Positions 1 through 8,657 of a DNA stretch of 64,000 bases are shown piece after piece. Location of the stretch: NCBI RefSeq assembly GCF_040676615.1, contig NZ_JBFAPI010000005.1, forward strand, positions 372,001 through 436,000. The letters run 5' to 3'. The translations under genes and the position numbers were made by a program. Position 1 is the first letter of the stretch; the number at the start of each line of letters is the position of its first letter. A model generated the notes under the pieces. It made no database searches. It was not told the origin of the DNA and was given only the letters and a program-made list of their open reading frames with translations. The stretch is from Asanoa sp040676615 (GTDB lineage: Bacteria; Actinomycetota; Actinomycetes; Mycobacteriales; Micromonosporaceae).

Positions 1-1
1 T

Positions 2-1366
2 CCGCACGGGGTCACGAAGTACCACTACGACCCGGCGAACCCGAACCCCAACAAGTTCCCTCCGTACTACGACGACTCGGTGATCATCAGCGAGTGGACG
101 CAGGACACGCTGCGCGAGGTCAAGCTCGACAAGCAGAACAACCAGGTCCAGAAGATCAACAACTTCCTGGATTGCGGCAGCCGCGCTAACGCCGGGGCAG
201 GCAGGTTCCGGTTCGAGTGCGACAACCCGATGGACCTGCAGTTCGGTTCTGACGGCGCCTTCTACATGCTGACCTACGGCAACGGGTTCAACGTCATCAG
301 CCCCGACGCGGGCATGTACAAGTGGGAGTACGTCAAGGGCAAGCGCGCGCCGAAGGCCGTGCTCACCACGGACCGCACCGACGGCTCAACGCCGCTGACC
401 GTGAACTTCTCCAGCGCCGGCTCGCTGGATGAGGATCCCGGCGACTCGATCCGCTACGAGTGGAACTTCGGCGACGGCTCGGCGATCGAGACCGACCCGA
501 ACCCGACACACACCTACACGCAGTCCGGCCGCTACACGGCCGTGCTGACCGTGCTCGACTCGTCCGGCAAGCAAACCTCGACCAGCACCGTGATCACCGT
601 GGGCAACACGAGCCCGACGGTGGTCGTCAATACGCCGGTGGAGGGCGGGACGTTCGCGTTCGGCGACGACATCCCGTTCTCGGTCACGGTCACCGACCCC
701 GAGGACGGGACGGTGAACTGCTCCGAGGTGCAGGTGACGTTCGTGCTCGGCCACGACGCGCACGGCCACGCCGAGGAGTCCGTCAACGGCTGCTCGGGAG
801 TGCTCCACACGAACGCCGACGACGTCTCACATGGCGGCAACGTCTCCGGCGTGGTCCAGGCGCGCTACACCGACCACGGCGGTCCGGGCGGCGTCCCACA
901 GCTGACCACGACCGGCCAGCACCAGATCCGCCAGAAGCACCAGGAGGTGGAGTTCGTCGTCAACCAGTCCGGCACCAATACGGCGACCAACGCCGACGGC
1001 GGCTCCGGCGTGCACCGCGGCAGCCTGGGCTCGGGCGACTGGCTCCAGCTCAACGGCCCATTCAACCTGGCCAACATCGATTCGATCACGTTCCGCGCGG
1101 CGGACGCGGCGACCGGCCGCACGCCCGGGTCGCCGCTGGCGGCAATCGAGGTCCGTCAGGGCTCGATCACCGGGCCGATCCTGACGACGGCCAACCTCGT
1201 GTCCACCGGCGGGACGGGAACCTGGACGAGCCAGACGTTCCCGGTCTCGATGTCCGGGACGCATGAGCTGTTCCTGGTGTTCCGCTCGGTCACGGGTGGC
1301 GCCACGGGCGGCAACCTGCTCAACCTCAACTGGGCCGAATTCGTCGGCACGGGCATCGGCAGCTAG
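2..1366 (+). CDS. Secreted sugar-dehydrogenase-like protein, C-terminal part (PKD and CBM6-like modules); 5' end outside window
   Basis: The frame is open from the first base, so only the last 454 residues are present. Residues about 1-110 look like the end of a glucose/sorbosone-dehydrogenase (PQQ-type) beta-propeller, with DGAFYMLTYGNGF typical of its last blade. Residues about 115-200 form a PKD domain (YEWNFGDGS). A histidine-rich linker follows, and about 325-452 resemble a CBM6-type jelly roll ending LNLNWAEFVG. Proteins of this build are extracellular and often carry ThuA domains. The next gene encodes a secreted ThuA protein 39 bp downstream, so the two are probably one operon acting on an extracellular sugar polymer. 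The catalytic part is not visible, so the reaction is not established. Confidence 0.8.
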   Translation, partial: PHGVTKYHYDPANPNPNKFPPYYDDSVIISEWTQDTLREVKLDKQNNQVQKINNFLDCGSRANAGAGRFRFECDNPMDLQFGSDGAFYMLTYGNGFNVISPDAGMYKWEYVKGKRAPKAVLTTDRTDGSTPLTVNFSSAGSLDEDPGDSIRYEWNFGDGSAIETDPNPTHTYTQSGRYTAVLTVLDSSGKQTSTSTVITVGNTSPTVVVNTPVEGGTFAFGDDIPFSVTVTDPEDGTVNCSEVQVTFVLGHDAHGHAEESVNGCSGVLHTNADDVSHGGNVSGVVQARYTDHGGPGGVPQLTTTGQHQIRQKHQEVEFVVNQSGTNTATNADGGSGVHRGSLGSGDWLQLNGPFNLANIDSITFRAADAATGRTPGSPLAAIEVRQGSITGPILTTANLVSTGGTGTWTSQTFPVSMSGTHELFLVFRSVTGGATGGNLLNLNWAEFVGTGIGS

Positions 1367-1405
1367 CGAACCCTCCCCTATAGCGGCAAGAGAGAGAAGA
1401 CACTC

Positions 1406-3442
1406 ATGCGGAGAAGATTTCGCGCATCGGCAGTGGCCGCCTGCGTGACGGCGGCCGTACTCATCCCCGCGGCACCGTCGTGGGCAGAGGAAACGACACC
1501 GCCGACGATCAACGTGGCGACGCTGTCGCCCGCTGCGCCGACCGGCCAGAACAACTGGTACCGCGGCTCGGTGACGCTGAACCTGTCGGCGACCGACGAC
1601 GTCGGCATCGCCAAGTTCCAGTACTCGCTCAACGGCGGCGCCGCCTACATCGACGTGCCCGTCGCAGGGGCGCCGGCGTCGGCCACGGCGTCGGCGGTGA
1701 TCACGCAGGAGGGCAACACCAGCGTCCGGTACCGCGCGGTCGACACGTCCGGAAACGTCGCGGCGTTCCGCTCGATCTCGGTCCGGATCGACACGCGCGC
1801 GCCGGCTGCATCGTACCCGGCGATCACCGACGGTCACGTCGGTCACGTCGGCACACTTATCCCGACGCGCACGGACCCCGCCCCCGGCTCGGGCGGAGTG
1901 GCTGTGCTGAACATGTACCTCGACGGCAAGCTGGTCCCGCCGTTGCCGGTGGAGACCTCCGACCTGTCCCTCGGCGTGCACACGCTGGCGGTGCATCTCT
2001 CTGACGCTGCTTCCAACAGCGCGAAGTACACGCAGACGTTCATCGTGACGACATCGTTCGCGGACGTCGGCACGCTGATCGCCCGGTTCGTGACAGACGG
2101 CAGCATCCCGGCGGAGGTCGGCGCGGCGCTCCAAGCCCAGCTCGATCAGGCGAAGGCGCTCGCCGACGCCGGCTCGGATAAGCGCGCGAGCCAGGTCCTG
2201 AACGAGTTCGTCTCGATCGCCGGCGACCGGATCGCGCCCGGCTCGGCCCGCAGCACACTCGTGGGCGATGCGCGTTACCTGATCGACCAGCTCAAGGGCC
2301 GGCTCGCGCCGGAGCCCGCGACGGGCCTCGAGTCTGAGCCCGCGGAGGGCCCGACGTTCATCCCGGACCCGGTGCTCGCCCCGCTCCCGCACAACCCGAA
2401 CGCCGACTACAACGTCCTGGTCTTCTCCAGGACGACGGGCTTCCGGCACGACCACATCCCGCACACCGTTGCCGCGATCCAGAAGCTCGGCATCGCGCAC
2501 AACTTCAACGTCGACGTCTACGACCCGCAACTCCCGACCGTCACGCTGCCCACGAGCCCGTTCCTGAGCCTCGACACGCTCAAGCAGTACGACACGATCG
2601 TCTTCGAGTCCAACGTCGGGCACCCGGGCCCGCTCAGTCCGATCACCGAGCAGCCGAACTTCGAGGCCTACATGAACCAGGGCGGCGGTTATGTCGGCAT
2701 CCACGGCGCCGCCGACTCGTTCGAGATCGGCACCTGGCCGTGGTACGGCAACCTCGTCGGTGGGTTCTTCACCAGCCATCCGGGCGGCCAGAACGGGTTC
2801 GGCCAGTGCGGCAGCTGCATCCACGCCGAGGTGGTGACCGAGGACAACACACACCCGGCGACCGCGCATCTCCCTGCCCGGTGGATGACGGTCGACGAGC
2901 TCTACAACTTTGACCGCAACATGCGGGCCGACGTGCACACGCTGTTGAGCCTCAACGAGGACAGCTACCAGCGCAGCCTCAACAGCGGCAACGCGGCCAC
3001 CAACCCGTTGCGGCTGATGAACGGCGACCACCCGATCGCGTGGTGCCAGAACTGGGGCGGTGGCAAGGCGTTCTCGAACATCCTCGGCCACTTCCGGACG
3101 CAGTACTACGACGACTCGTTCATGCAGATCATCCTCGGCGGGATCGAGACGACCGCCGACCGCAAGGCCGCCAACTGCTCGTCCTACCGCGAGACCAGCC
3201 TGCTGATCGAGGCCGACCGAGCGGCCGGACTGCTGACCGCGGCCGCCGCGGACGCCGCTGGTGCCGCCCTGGACATCGCGCGGGACAGCTACCTGGCAAC
3301 CAACTACACCGCCGCCATCCCGGCGCTGAACTCGATCGTCGACCTGGCGAACGACGAGGCCTCCGGCGACGCTGCGGCGCGTTCCGAGCTCGCGCGGCAG
3401 GCGCGCGCGCTGCGGGAGTGGATGCAGAACCTCAACCGCTGA
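1406..3442 (+). CDS. Secreted ThuA-domain protein with Ig-like and FIMAH modules
   Basis: A 678-residue protein with a clear Sec signal peptide (charged MRRRF, hydrophobic core, cleavage near SWA|EE at 27). Residues about 30-215 look like bacterial Ig-like repeats (DDVGIAKFQYSLNGG). About 216-300 is a helical FIMAH domain. About 330-590 is a ThuA-like fold beginning YNVLVFSRTTGFRH and containing GGGYVGIHGAADS, the glutamine-amidotransferase-like signature of ThuA. The C-terminal 80 residues form a second helical FIMAH-like segment. ThuA proteins are associated with trehalose or other disaccharide use and sugar oxidation, but most are uncharacterised. It follows the dehydrogenase-like gene on the same strand. 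A strong hairpin at 3451-3485 ends the unit. Confidence 0.85.
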   Translation: MRRRFRASAVAACVTAAVLIPAAPSWAEETTPPTINVATLSPAAPTGQNNWYRGSVTLNLSATDDVGIAKFQYSLNGGAAYIDVPVAGAPASATASAVITQEGNTSVRYRAVDTSGNVAAFRSISVRIDTRAPAASYPAITDGHVGHVGTLIPTRTDPAPGSGGVAVLNMYLDGKLVPPLPVETSDLSLGVHTLAVHLSDAASNSAKYTQTFIVTTSFADVGTLIARFVTDGSIPAEVGAALQAQLDQAKALADAGSDKRASQVLNEFVSIAGDRIAPGSARSTLVGDARYLIDQLKGRLAPEPATGLESEPAEGPTFIPDPVLAPLPHNPNADYNVLVFSRTTGFRHDHIPHTVAAIQKLGIAHNFNVDVYDPQLPTVTLPTSPFLSLDTLKQYDTIVFESNVGHPGPLSPITEQPNFEAYMNQGGGYVGIHGAADSFEIGTWPWYGNLVGGFFTSHPGGQNGFGQCGSCIHAEVVTEDNTHPATAHLPARWMTVDELYNFDRNMRADVHTLLSLNEDSYQRSLNSGNAATNPLRLMNGDHPIAWCQNWGGGKAFSNILGHFRTQYYDDSFMQIILGGIETTADRKAANCSSYRETSLLIEADRAAGLLTAAAADAAGAALDIARDSYLATNYTAAIPALNSIVDLANDEASGDAAARSELARQARALREWMQNLNR

Positions 3443-3450
3443 CCGGTTCA

Positions 3451-3485
3451 CGCGGCGGGGGCGGTGGATCACCGCTCCCGCCGCG
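3451..3485 (+). terminator. Rho-independent-like terminator hairpin after the ThuA gene
   Basis: GCGGCGGG at 3452-3459 pairs with CCCGCCGC at 3477-3484, and GCGGT at 3461-3465 pairs with ACCGC at 3471-3475, with one G.T step between and a 5-base loop. It starts 9 bases after the stop codon. There is no long T run, as is usual in high-GC actinomycetes. Confidence 0.75.
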
Positions 3486-3639
3486 CTGATTCTGGAGCGC
3501 ACCACTATCGCGGATTGATGCACGACCTTCTCATGATTATCGACGAAACATCGGTACGTGCCGCACGTGACCCATCCTCCGAAGGGAGCGGTGATGCGGC
3601 CGGAGCGAGCTTGTCGTACCCCTGTGCTCTACTCCCGCC

Positions 3640-4095
3640 ATGCATATCGTTGTCTGCGGCGCACTCGTGGAGGCCGGCGCGGTCCTGCTCGTTCACCGCA
3701 GCCCGACCCGCCTGGCATACCCGGACCTTTGGGATCTGCCCGGGGGCCACGTCGACGCGGGTGAGTCGGAACTACAGGCCCTCGCGCGTGAGATGCACGA
3801 GGAGCTGGGGGTTCACATTGTGGCGGAGTCCTCGTCACGGGTGGGCGACCTGCATGCCGGCAGCGGCGATGACGCCGTCCACGTGGGCGTCTGGCACATC
3901 AGAGACTGGGTCGGGTCTCCCACCAACCGTGCACCGCAGGAGCATGACGACATCGCATGGGTAGGGATCAGCGAGTTGGGCGGCCTCCCTCTCGTGTTCG
4001 GCGCCCTACCGTCATTGCTCCGCTCCCTGCCTGAGCCTGATCGGCTGCCTCGTCACGACGAAGCACGGACAACCGCATCGCCGAGCGGCCCGTAG
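3640..4095 (+). CDS. Nudix hydrolase
   Basis: A 151-residue protein with a complete Nudix box. The G-x5-E-x7-R-E-x2-E-E-x-G pattern is seen from GGHVDAGE through REMHEELGV (about residues 30-53), which coordinates Mg2+ and cleaves nucleoside diphosphates linked to another moiety. The N-terminal strand is MHIVVCGALVEAGAVLLVHR. The length is normal for the MutT-like group. The substrate cannot be told from sequence. It stands alone, followed by 500 bases without an intact gene. Base composition here is less GC-extreme than in most of the window, so it may be an acquired gene. Confidence 0.88.
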   Translation: MHIVVCGALVEAGAVLLVHRSPTRLAYPDLWDLPGGHVDAGESELQALAREMHEELGVHIVAESSSRVGDLHAGSGDDAVHVGVWHIRDWVGSPTNRAPQEHDDIAWVGISELGGLPLVFGALPSLLRSLPEPDRLPRHDEARTTASPSGP

Positions 4096-4597
4096 ATCCA
4101 TCGATACTCGGCACTTCCGTGGCGGCCGTGGTCGCGGCCATGGCTTAGGAAGCCGTTCGGCATTCCGATTCGGTGCCCAGCGGCATTTGCCGCCGTGCCC
4201 GGTTCATGTTCACCGACAGCCGGGCCCGCGTGGCCTACCCGGACTGGGAGCGCATCGCCGACGCTCGACCGCCTTACCCGCCTCAGGCCCCACCGCCTCC
4301 GCCTGGTCGGATAGCCGTCGCTCCTAAGTGGATGGCGCTGTGCCGTTTTGCATGAATGCCGAAGGCTCACGGAGCGTAACTCCCGATGGCGTACGGCGTT
4401 CAGGCCTCCTACCACATCGGAGGCCGCCGTGTGGGACGTTGCCGAAGCGTAAAGCCAGTTCGCGGCCCCGATCGTGCGGTGTCGATCGATCCACCCGGCT
4501 CTCACGTGATGTGCGTTCGGTGACGAGTCGATCACTCAGCCGTTATATGTTGTGCTTCGGCGCCGACCGACAGTAACCGCTACATAGGAGGCTTTCG
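4096..4597. other. Gene-poor stretch with a regulator remnant
   Basis: About 500 bases with no intact gene. Only the MmyB-like fragment at 4194-4260 is recognisable. The remaining reading frames are short and lack similarity that I can see. AGGAGG at 4586-4591 is the ribosome-binding site of the following hydrolase. Confidence 0.5.
4194..4260 (+). pseudogene. Remnant of an XRE/MmyB-family regulator (ligand-domain fragment)
   Basis: A reading frame here gives ARFMFTDSRARVAYPDWER, which closely resembles the conserved stretch of the MmyB-like ligand-binding domain of actinobacterial XRE regulators (usual form: a few hydrophobics, then D-x-R-A-R-x-x-Y-x-D-W). No helix-turn-helix lies upstream and the reading frame after it is low-complexity proline-rich. 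I read it as the last trace of a deleted regulator gene. The identification rests on about 20 residues. Confidence 0.45.
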
Positions 4598-5461
4598 TTG
4601 AACGAGGCCCACTCGACGTTAGGGGTGCGCGGCGCCAGCCCGTGGTGGCGGCACCTGCTCCAAATGATCACCGTAGCGACACTGATAGCGCTTTCCCTCA
4701 GCTCCGCGGGCGCCTCAGCCGCCAGCGACGGGGGCGGCAATCCAGAGCCCAAGCCGACAATCGTGCTCGTGCACGGCGCCTGGGCCGACGGCTCCTCATG
4801 GAACGGCGTCACCGCACGGCTGTTGGCCGCGGGCTACGACGTCCGGGTTCCCCCGAACCCGCTGCGCAGCGTGCAGACCGACTCCGAGACCATCGCCGAC
4901 TTCCTATCGACGATCCCGGGACCGATCATCCTGGCCGGACACTCGTACGGCGGAGCGGTCATCACCAACGCGGCCTTGGGCAACCCCAACGTCAAGGCGC
5001 TGGTGTTCGTCGACGCGTTCGCGCCCGCGCAGGGCGAGACGGTCTTCCAGCTCTCCGGACCCGACTCCGCGCTCTCCGGGGACCCGGCCGTGACCTTCGA
5101 CGCCGTCCCGTACCCCAATTCTCCGCCCGGCGACGTCGACCTCTACCTGAAGAAGAACGTCTTCCTGGAATCCTTCGCCAACGGCGTGCCCGCCCAGACG
5201 GCGAACATCCTCTACACCATCCAGCGCCCGTTCGCGGAAAGTGCCGGTGCGGAGCCCTCGGGAGAGCCGGCCTGGGAGACCATCCCTTCCTGGTGGGTGC
5301 TCGGTACCCAGGACAAGGTCATTCCGCCCGCACAGCAGCGGTTCATGGCCGACCGCGCCAACTCCAAGATCACCGAGGTACGGGCCGGTCACCTGTCACT
5401 TGTCAGCCGCCCGGACGTCGTGGCCGACGTCATCCTCGACGCCGTACGCTCTACAACCTGA
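4598..5461 (+). CDS. Secreted alpha/beta hydrolase
   Basis: A 287-residue protein. The TTG start is chosen because AGGAGG sits 6 bases upstream. The N-terminus has a signal peptide or membrane anchor (residues about 20-42, hydrophobic, then ASAAS). The core is an alpha/beta hydrolase of the small esterase type: oxyanion motif HGAW at 60-62, nucleophile elbow GHSYGG with Ser116, and a C-terminal GHLSL with His at about 265. This matches the family found as salicylate/methyl-ester esterase-like proteins in actinomycetes. The substrate is unknown. It is probably exported and monocistronic, with a long hairpin at 5486-5533 just downstream. Confidence 0.88.
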   Translation: MNEAHSTLGVRGASPWWRHLLQMITVATLIALSLSSAGASAASDGGGNPEPKPTIVLVHGAWADGSSWNGVTARLLAAGYDVRVPPNPLRSVQTDSETIADFLSTIPGPIILAGHSYGGAVITNAALGNPNVKALVFVDAFAPAQGETVFQLSGPDSALSGDPAVTFDAVPYPNSPPGDVDLYLKKNVFLESFANGVPAQTANILYTIQRPFAESAGAEPSGEPAWETIPSWWVLGTQDKVIPPAQQRFMADRANSKITEVRAGHLSLVSRPDVVADVILDAVRSTT

Positions 5462-5485
5462 TCTAGCTGCCTGGTGACCAAACGT

Positions 5486-5533
5486 CGATCATGAGGTTGT
5501 TGCCAGCTCCGGTCGGCGACAACCTCATGATCG
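5486..5533. terminator. Long near-perfect inverted repeat after the hydrolase gene
   Basis: Arms of 19 bases, 5486-5504 and 5515-5533, are complementary throughout except for one G.T wobble, around a 10-base loop. The arm begins CGATCATGAGGTTGT. The hairpin starts 24 bases after the stop codon of the hydrolase. The stem is unusually AT-containing for this genome, so it may be a dispersed repeat used as a terminator. Confidence 0.7.
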
Positions 5534-5617
5534 GCACGGGTCATGAAGCCAAGCTGAAGGCAAGGTCCCCCTGGTGTCAGTGCTGGGATTCCAGGGGGAG
5601 CCGGACCGGCCTGGGTC

Positions 5618-6157
5618 ATGATGACGAGCGTGGAGATCGAGTTCGTCACCGGTGACATCACCGCCGAGCGGGTGGACGCCATCGTCAACGCGGCGAACTC
5701 GTCGCTGCTCGGTGGCGGCGGCGTCGACGGCGCGATCCACCGCAAGGGCGGGCCCGCGATCCTGGACGAGTGCCGGGCGCTGCGCGCGAGCCGGTACGGC
5801 CGGGGCCTGCCGGTGGGTCAGGCCGTCGCGACCACCGCGGGCCGGCTCCCGGCCCGCTGGGTCATCCACACCGTCGGACCGGTGTGGAGCGCGACCGAGG
5901 ACCGTTCACCCTTGCTGCGCGCCTGCTATCAGAACTCGCTCACCGTCGCGGCCGGACTCGGTGCGCGGTCGGTCGCGTTTCCGCTGATCTCGTCCGGCAT
6001 CTACCGCTGGCCCAAGGAGGACGCCGCCGCCCAGGCGCTGGCCGGGCTGCGGACGCCTCCACCGACCATCGAGCTGGTGCGGCTCGTCCTCTTCGACGAC
6101 GACACCCGGCGCGCCGCCGAACGGGCCAGGCGGACGCCGCAGCACCCGAGCGACTGA
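5618..6157 (+). CDS. Macrodomain protein (O-acetyl-ADP-ribose deacetylase-like)
   Basis: A 179-residue single macrodomain. Visible motifs are VTGDIT (residues 10-15), NAANSSLLGGGGVDGAIH (the ADP-ribose-binding loop with the catalytic-site asparagine and aspartate) and PLISSGIYRWP (second phosphate loop). This is the MacroD/YmdB-like arrangement, which removes ADP-ribose from proteins or hydrolyses O-acetyl-ADP-ribose in the cytoplasm. The start at 5618 (ATG, followed by a second ATG) is the first that includes the opening beta strand. No toxin or DarT partner is visible beside it. Confidence 0.9.
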   Translation: MMTSVEIEFVTGDITAERVDAIVNAANSSLLGGGGVDGAIHRKGGPAILDECRALRASRYGRGLPVGQAVATTAGRLPARWVIHTVGPVWSATEDRSPLLRACYQNSLTVAAGLGARSVAFPLISSGIYRWPKEDAAAQALAGLRTPPPTIELVRLVLFDDDTRRAAERARRTPQHPSD

Positions 6158-6194
6158 ACCCGTCCGGCCCGCATCGCTGCGGCGCTTGCCAACG

Positions 6195-6286
6195 GCGCCG
6201 CGACCCCTCCCGGGCGAGCGCCGCGACCCCTCCCGGGCGAGCGCCGCGACCCCTCCCGGGCGAGCGCCGCGACCCCTCCCGGTCGA
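6195..6286. repeat. Four-copy 23-bp tandem repeat between convergent genes
   Basis: Units 6195-6217, 6218-6240, 6241-6263 and 6264-6286 are head-to-tail. The first three are identical and the fourth differs by one base (G to T). The unit contains CGACCCCTCCCGGG. It lies in the gap between the macrodomain gene and the convergent DUF1232 gene. There are no spacers, so it is not a CRISPR. Confidence 0.9.
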
Positions 6287-6293
6287 GCGTCGG

Positions 6294-6683
6294 TCACGGT
6301 CGCCCGAGCAGCCGCTCGATGAGGCGCGGCTCGCCCGGCCAGGCCGCGGTCAGGACTTCGCGGGGCACCTGCCGACCCGCGTACCGCAGGCACAGCGCGA
6401 CCACCACGATGTCGTCGAGCGGCCCGATCACCGGGATGAACTCGGGGATCAGGTCTATCGGGCTGGCGACCCACAACGCGGCGAAAAGAATGACCATCTT
6501 CGCCCGGCGGGGTACGCGGGGATCCGTGCGCAACCGCCGCACGGTCGTCACGCAGTCCGGGATGAAGGCGGCGAGGTCACGCAGCAGGCCCGGCGGCAGG
6601 CGTTTCGCCAGGAGGAACAGCAGCCCCCAACTCGCCAGCAGCAGGGCGACCGCGACGGCCAGGCCGGACAGCCAGTCACGCAT
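6294..6683 (-). CDS. DUF1232 (YkvA-like) membrane protein
   Basis: A 129-residue protein read from the ATG at 6683. A longer frame with a TTG start is possible but adds only low-complexity sequence. One N-terminal transmembrane helix is followed by the DUF1232 core: RRAKMVILFAALWVASPIDL, then IPEFIPVIGPLDDI, which is the family signature of paired hydrophobic segments with a conserved DLIPE/D-D pattern. The molecular role of the family is unknown. Its start overlaps the stop of a possible 37-codon upstream frame (ATGCGTGA). Confidence 0.85.
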   Translation of the reverse strand: MRDWLSGLAVAVALLLASWGLLFLLAKRLPPGLLRDLAAFIPDCVTTVRRLRTDPRVPRRAKMVILFAALWVASPIDLIPEFIPVIGPLDDIVVVALCLRYAGRQVPREVLTAAWPGEPRLIERLLGRP

Positions 6684-6789
6684 CGGCGGGCGCGACCGCG
6701 TCTTGGGCCCAGCTGCCGCCGTGCACGCCGATCTTGACGGCAAGAGTTCGCAGCCGGGCCCGAACCGAGCGGGGCAAATCCCTCGTCAT
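6676..6789 (-). CDS. Possible 37-residue leader ORF upstream of the DUF1232 gene
   Basis: ATG at 6789; the frame begins MTRDLPRSVRARLR and ends in a TGA that overlaps the DUF1232 start. The overlap suggests translational coupling, but there is no clear ribosome-binding site and no recognisable family. It could be chance. Confidence 0.25.
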   Translation of the reverse strand: MTRDLPRSVRARLRTLAVKIGVHGGSWAQDAVAPADA

Positions 6790-6896
6790 ACGGGACACCG
6801 TAACCAGCGCACGGATCGGCGCGGATGCCCGCCCGCGGTCGAGGGTGAGGGAGGCGCTGGCGCACGTCGGCGACACGAGCCGCGCCGGCTGCGCGC

Positions 6897-8318
6897 CTAG
6901 GGACGGGTGATCGCCGCGCTGGCATGGCGCAGCAGCGACTCCACCGCCCGGTCGACATCGCTGTCGTCGGTGGCCCAGTCCGACACCGAGACGCGCATGA
7001 GGCGTTCGCCGCGATAGGTCGTACCGCTGAAGAACGCACTGCCCTCGGCGCGGACCGCGGCCATCACCTCATCGGCCAGCCGACCGTGGTCTCCGTCCGG
7101 CGCCAGCCAGCGCACGAGGACCTGGTTGGACACCACCTCGTTGACGATCTCGGCACGGCCGCTGTCGCTCAGCGCGGCGGCGAATCGGCGCGCGAGTCGG
7201 GTGGTCCGCTCGGCCAGGTCGGCGAGACCGGTGCGGCCGAGTGAGCGCAGCGTCGCGTAGATCGACACCCCGCGGGCGCGGCGGGAGAACTCCGGTACCC
7301 AGTCGAGCGGGTCACGGGCGCCGGCCCCCTGCTCGAGGTAGGCGGCGTGGACGCTCATCGCGGCCCGGTGGGCGGCCGCGTTCCGGCAGATCGCGATGCC
7401 GCTGTCGTAAGCGACGTTGAGCAGCTTGTGCGCGTCGGTCGACCACGAGTCGAGCCGGTCGAGCCCGGCGACGTGCCCGGCCATGGCGGGGGAGGCGGCG
7501 GCGAGCAGCATCACGGCGCCGTCGACGTGCACCCAGGTCGGGTTGCCGGCGGCCCGGTGCGCCTCGGCCAGGTCGGCGACTGCGGCGAAGTCGTCGAACG
7601 CGCCGGTGTTGACGTTGCCACACTCGACCGCGACGATCGTCGGGCCGTCGATCGTCCGCAGGGCCCGGTCCAGCGCGTCCGGTCGTACCCGATCCTGGTC
7701 GTCGCTCTCGATCGTGAGCAGTGCGCGGTCCCCGAAGCCGAGGAACCGCAAGGCGCGGAGCACGGTCGCGTGTGCGCCGGTCTTGACCACGACGGCCACC
7801 GGGGGCGCGCCGATGAGACCGTCGGCCTCGACGTTCCAGCCGACGGCGCGCAACACCTCGTGCCGGGCCGCGGCCAGACAGGTGAACGACGCCATCTGGC
7901 CGCCGGTGACGAACCCGACCGAACTGCGCCGGGGGAGCCCCAGCACCTCGACGAGCCACTGGGCGGCCAGTTCTTCGACAACCGCGACGCCGGGGGCGGC
8001 CGCGTACATCGGCGCGTTCTGATCCCATGCGCTGACCAGTATTTCGGCGCCGAAAGAAGCGGGGTGCAGGCCGCCGACGACGAACCCGAAGTAGCGCCCG
8101 CCGGCTTGCGCGGCGAGGTAGGGCCGGAGATCGCGCGCCAACTCACCGACGACGCGCGCCGGCTCGATGCCGTCGGCCGCCGGTGGGCGGTCGAGCGCCG
8201 CGCGGACGGCGGCATGGTCGGCCGCGGGCAGGACCGGGCGCTCGGGGAGCGAGGTCAGATGCTCGAGGGCGGCGGCACCGGCGACGTCCAGGACGCCCCG
8301 CCAATCCGATTGACGCAT
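6897..8318 (-). CDS. Pyridoxal-phosphate-dependent (group II) amino-acid decarboxylase family protein
   Basis: A 473-residue fold-type I PLP enzyme. The PLP lysine is in STDAHKLLN, and HVDGAVML carries the aspartate that contacts the pyridine nitrogen. GFVTGGQMASFTCLAAAR is the usual cofactor-phosphate region. The length matches the aromatic-L-amino-acid/glutamate decarboxylase group common in actinomycetes. The substrate (aromatic amino acid, glutamate, aspartate or other) cannot be fixed from sequence. The ATG at 8318 is preceded by AGAGGA on the minus strand. It is divergent from the McrBC-like module. Confidence 0.85.
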   Translation of the reverse strand: MRQSDWRGVLDVAGAAALEHLTSLPERPVLPAADHAAVRAALDRPPAADGIEPARVVGELARDLRPYLAAQAGGRYFGFVVGGLHPASFGAEILVSAWDQNAPMYAAAPGVAVVEELAAQWLVEVLGLPRRSSVGFVTGGQMASFTCLAAARHEVLRAVGWNVEADGLIGAPPVAVVVKTGAHATVLRALRFLGFGDRALLTIESDDQDRVRPDALDRALRTIDGPTIVAVECGNVNTGAFDDFAAVADLAEAHRAAGNPTWVHVDGAVMLLAAASPAMAGHVAGLDRLDSWSTDAHKLLNVAYDSGIAICRNAAAHRAAMSVHAAYLEQGAGARDPLDWVPEFSRRARGVSIYATLRSLGRTGLADLAERTTRLARRFAAALSDSGRAEIVNEVVSNQVLVRWLAPDGDHGRLADEVMAAVRAEGSAFFSGTTYRGERLMRVSVSDWATDDSDVDRAVESLLRHASAAITRP

Positions 8319-8657
8319 CAGTCCTCTTATCGGGGTAATTGGTTCAAGACACCTAAAGTTCCCTAAGAGGGGAATTCTGTCATGCCTGACCGCAACGCTC
8401 TGGTCGCTGGGGGAGCGTCGGGCAAGGCCTACGTCACGCCGCCAGGTTCTGGGTGTAGCTCACCACGATCCAGTCGATGCGGCCACGGCTCGCGATCACC
8501 CTGCTCACCGCGATCACCGGCCGGACCAGCATCGGGCGGCGCGGGCGTGGCCGCCACGACGGTGCGATCGAGGGCAAGGCCCGGTGTCCGGGTTAGACGG
8601 TGGGTAGGTAAAGCGGCGGGTGTCGATCTAGTCGATGTGGGTCTCTATCCTCAAGGG
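8319..8657. other. Divergent intergenic region before the McrBC-like module
   Basis: About 340 bases. The first 60 are comparatively AT-rich and should hold the promoter of the minus-strand decarboxylase. They include the short dyad TTCCC/GGGAA at 8359-8374. A reading frame in phase with the downstream gene runs through 8382-8657, but its sequence is low-complexity and it lacks a ribosome-binding site, so I do not include it in the gene. Confidence 0.4.

Noticed and set aside
827..3523. Long minus-strand open frame (898 codons)
   Set aside because: It lies opposite the ThuA gene and most of the CBM-bearing gene and gives arginine/glycine-rich sequence with no motifs, a usual by-product of high GC.
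6195..6286. CRISPR array
   Set aside because: Units are directly adjacent with no spacers, and no cas genes are present.
8382..8657. Longer N-terminus for the McrB-like protein
   Set aside because: The added 92 residues are low-complexity and unlike EVE or AAA domains, and the family-like sequence starts at ATG 8658.
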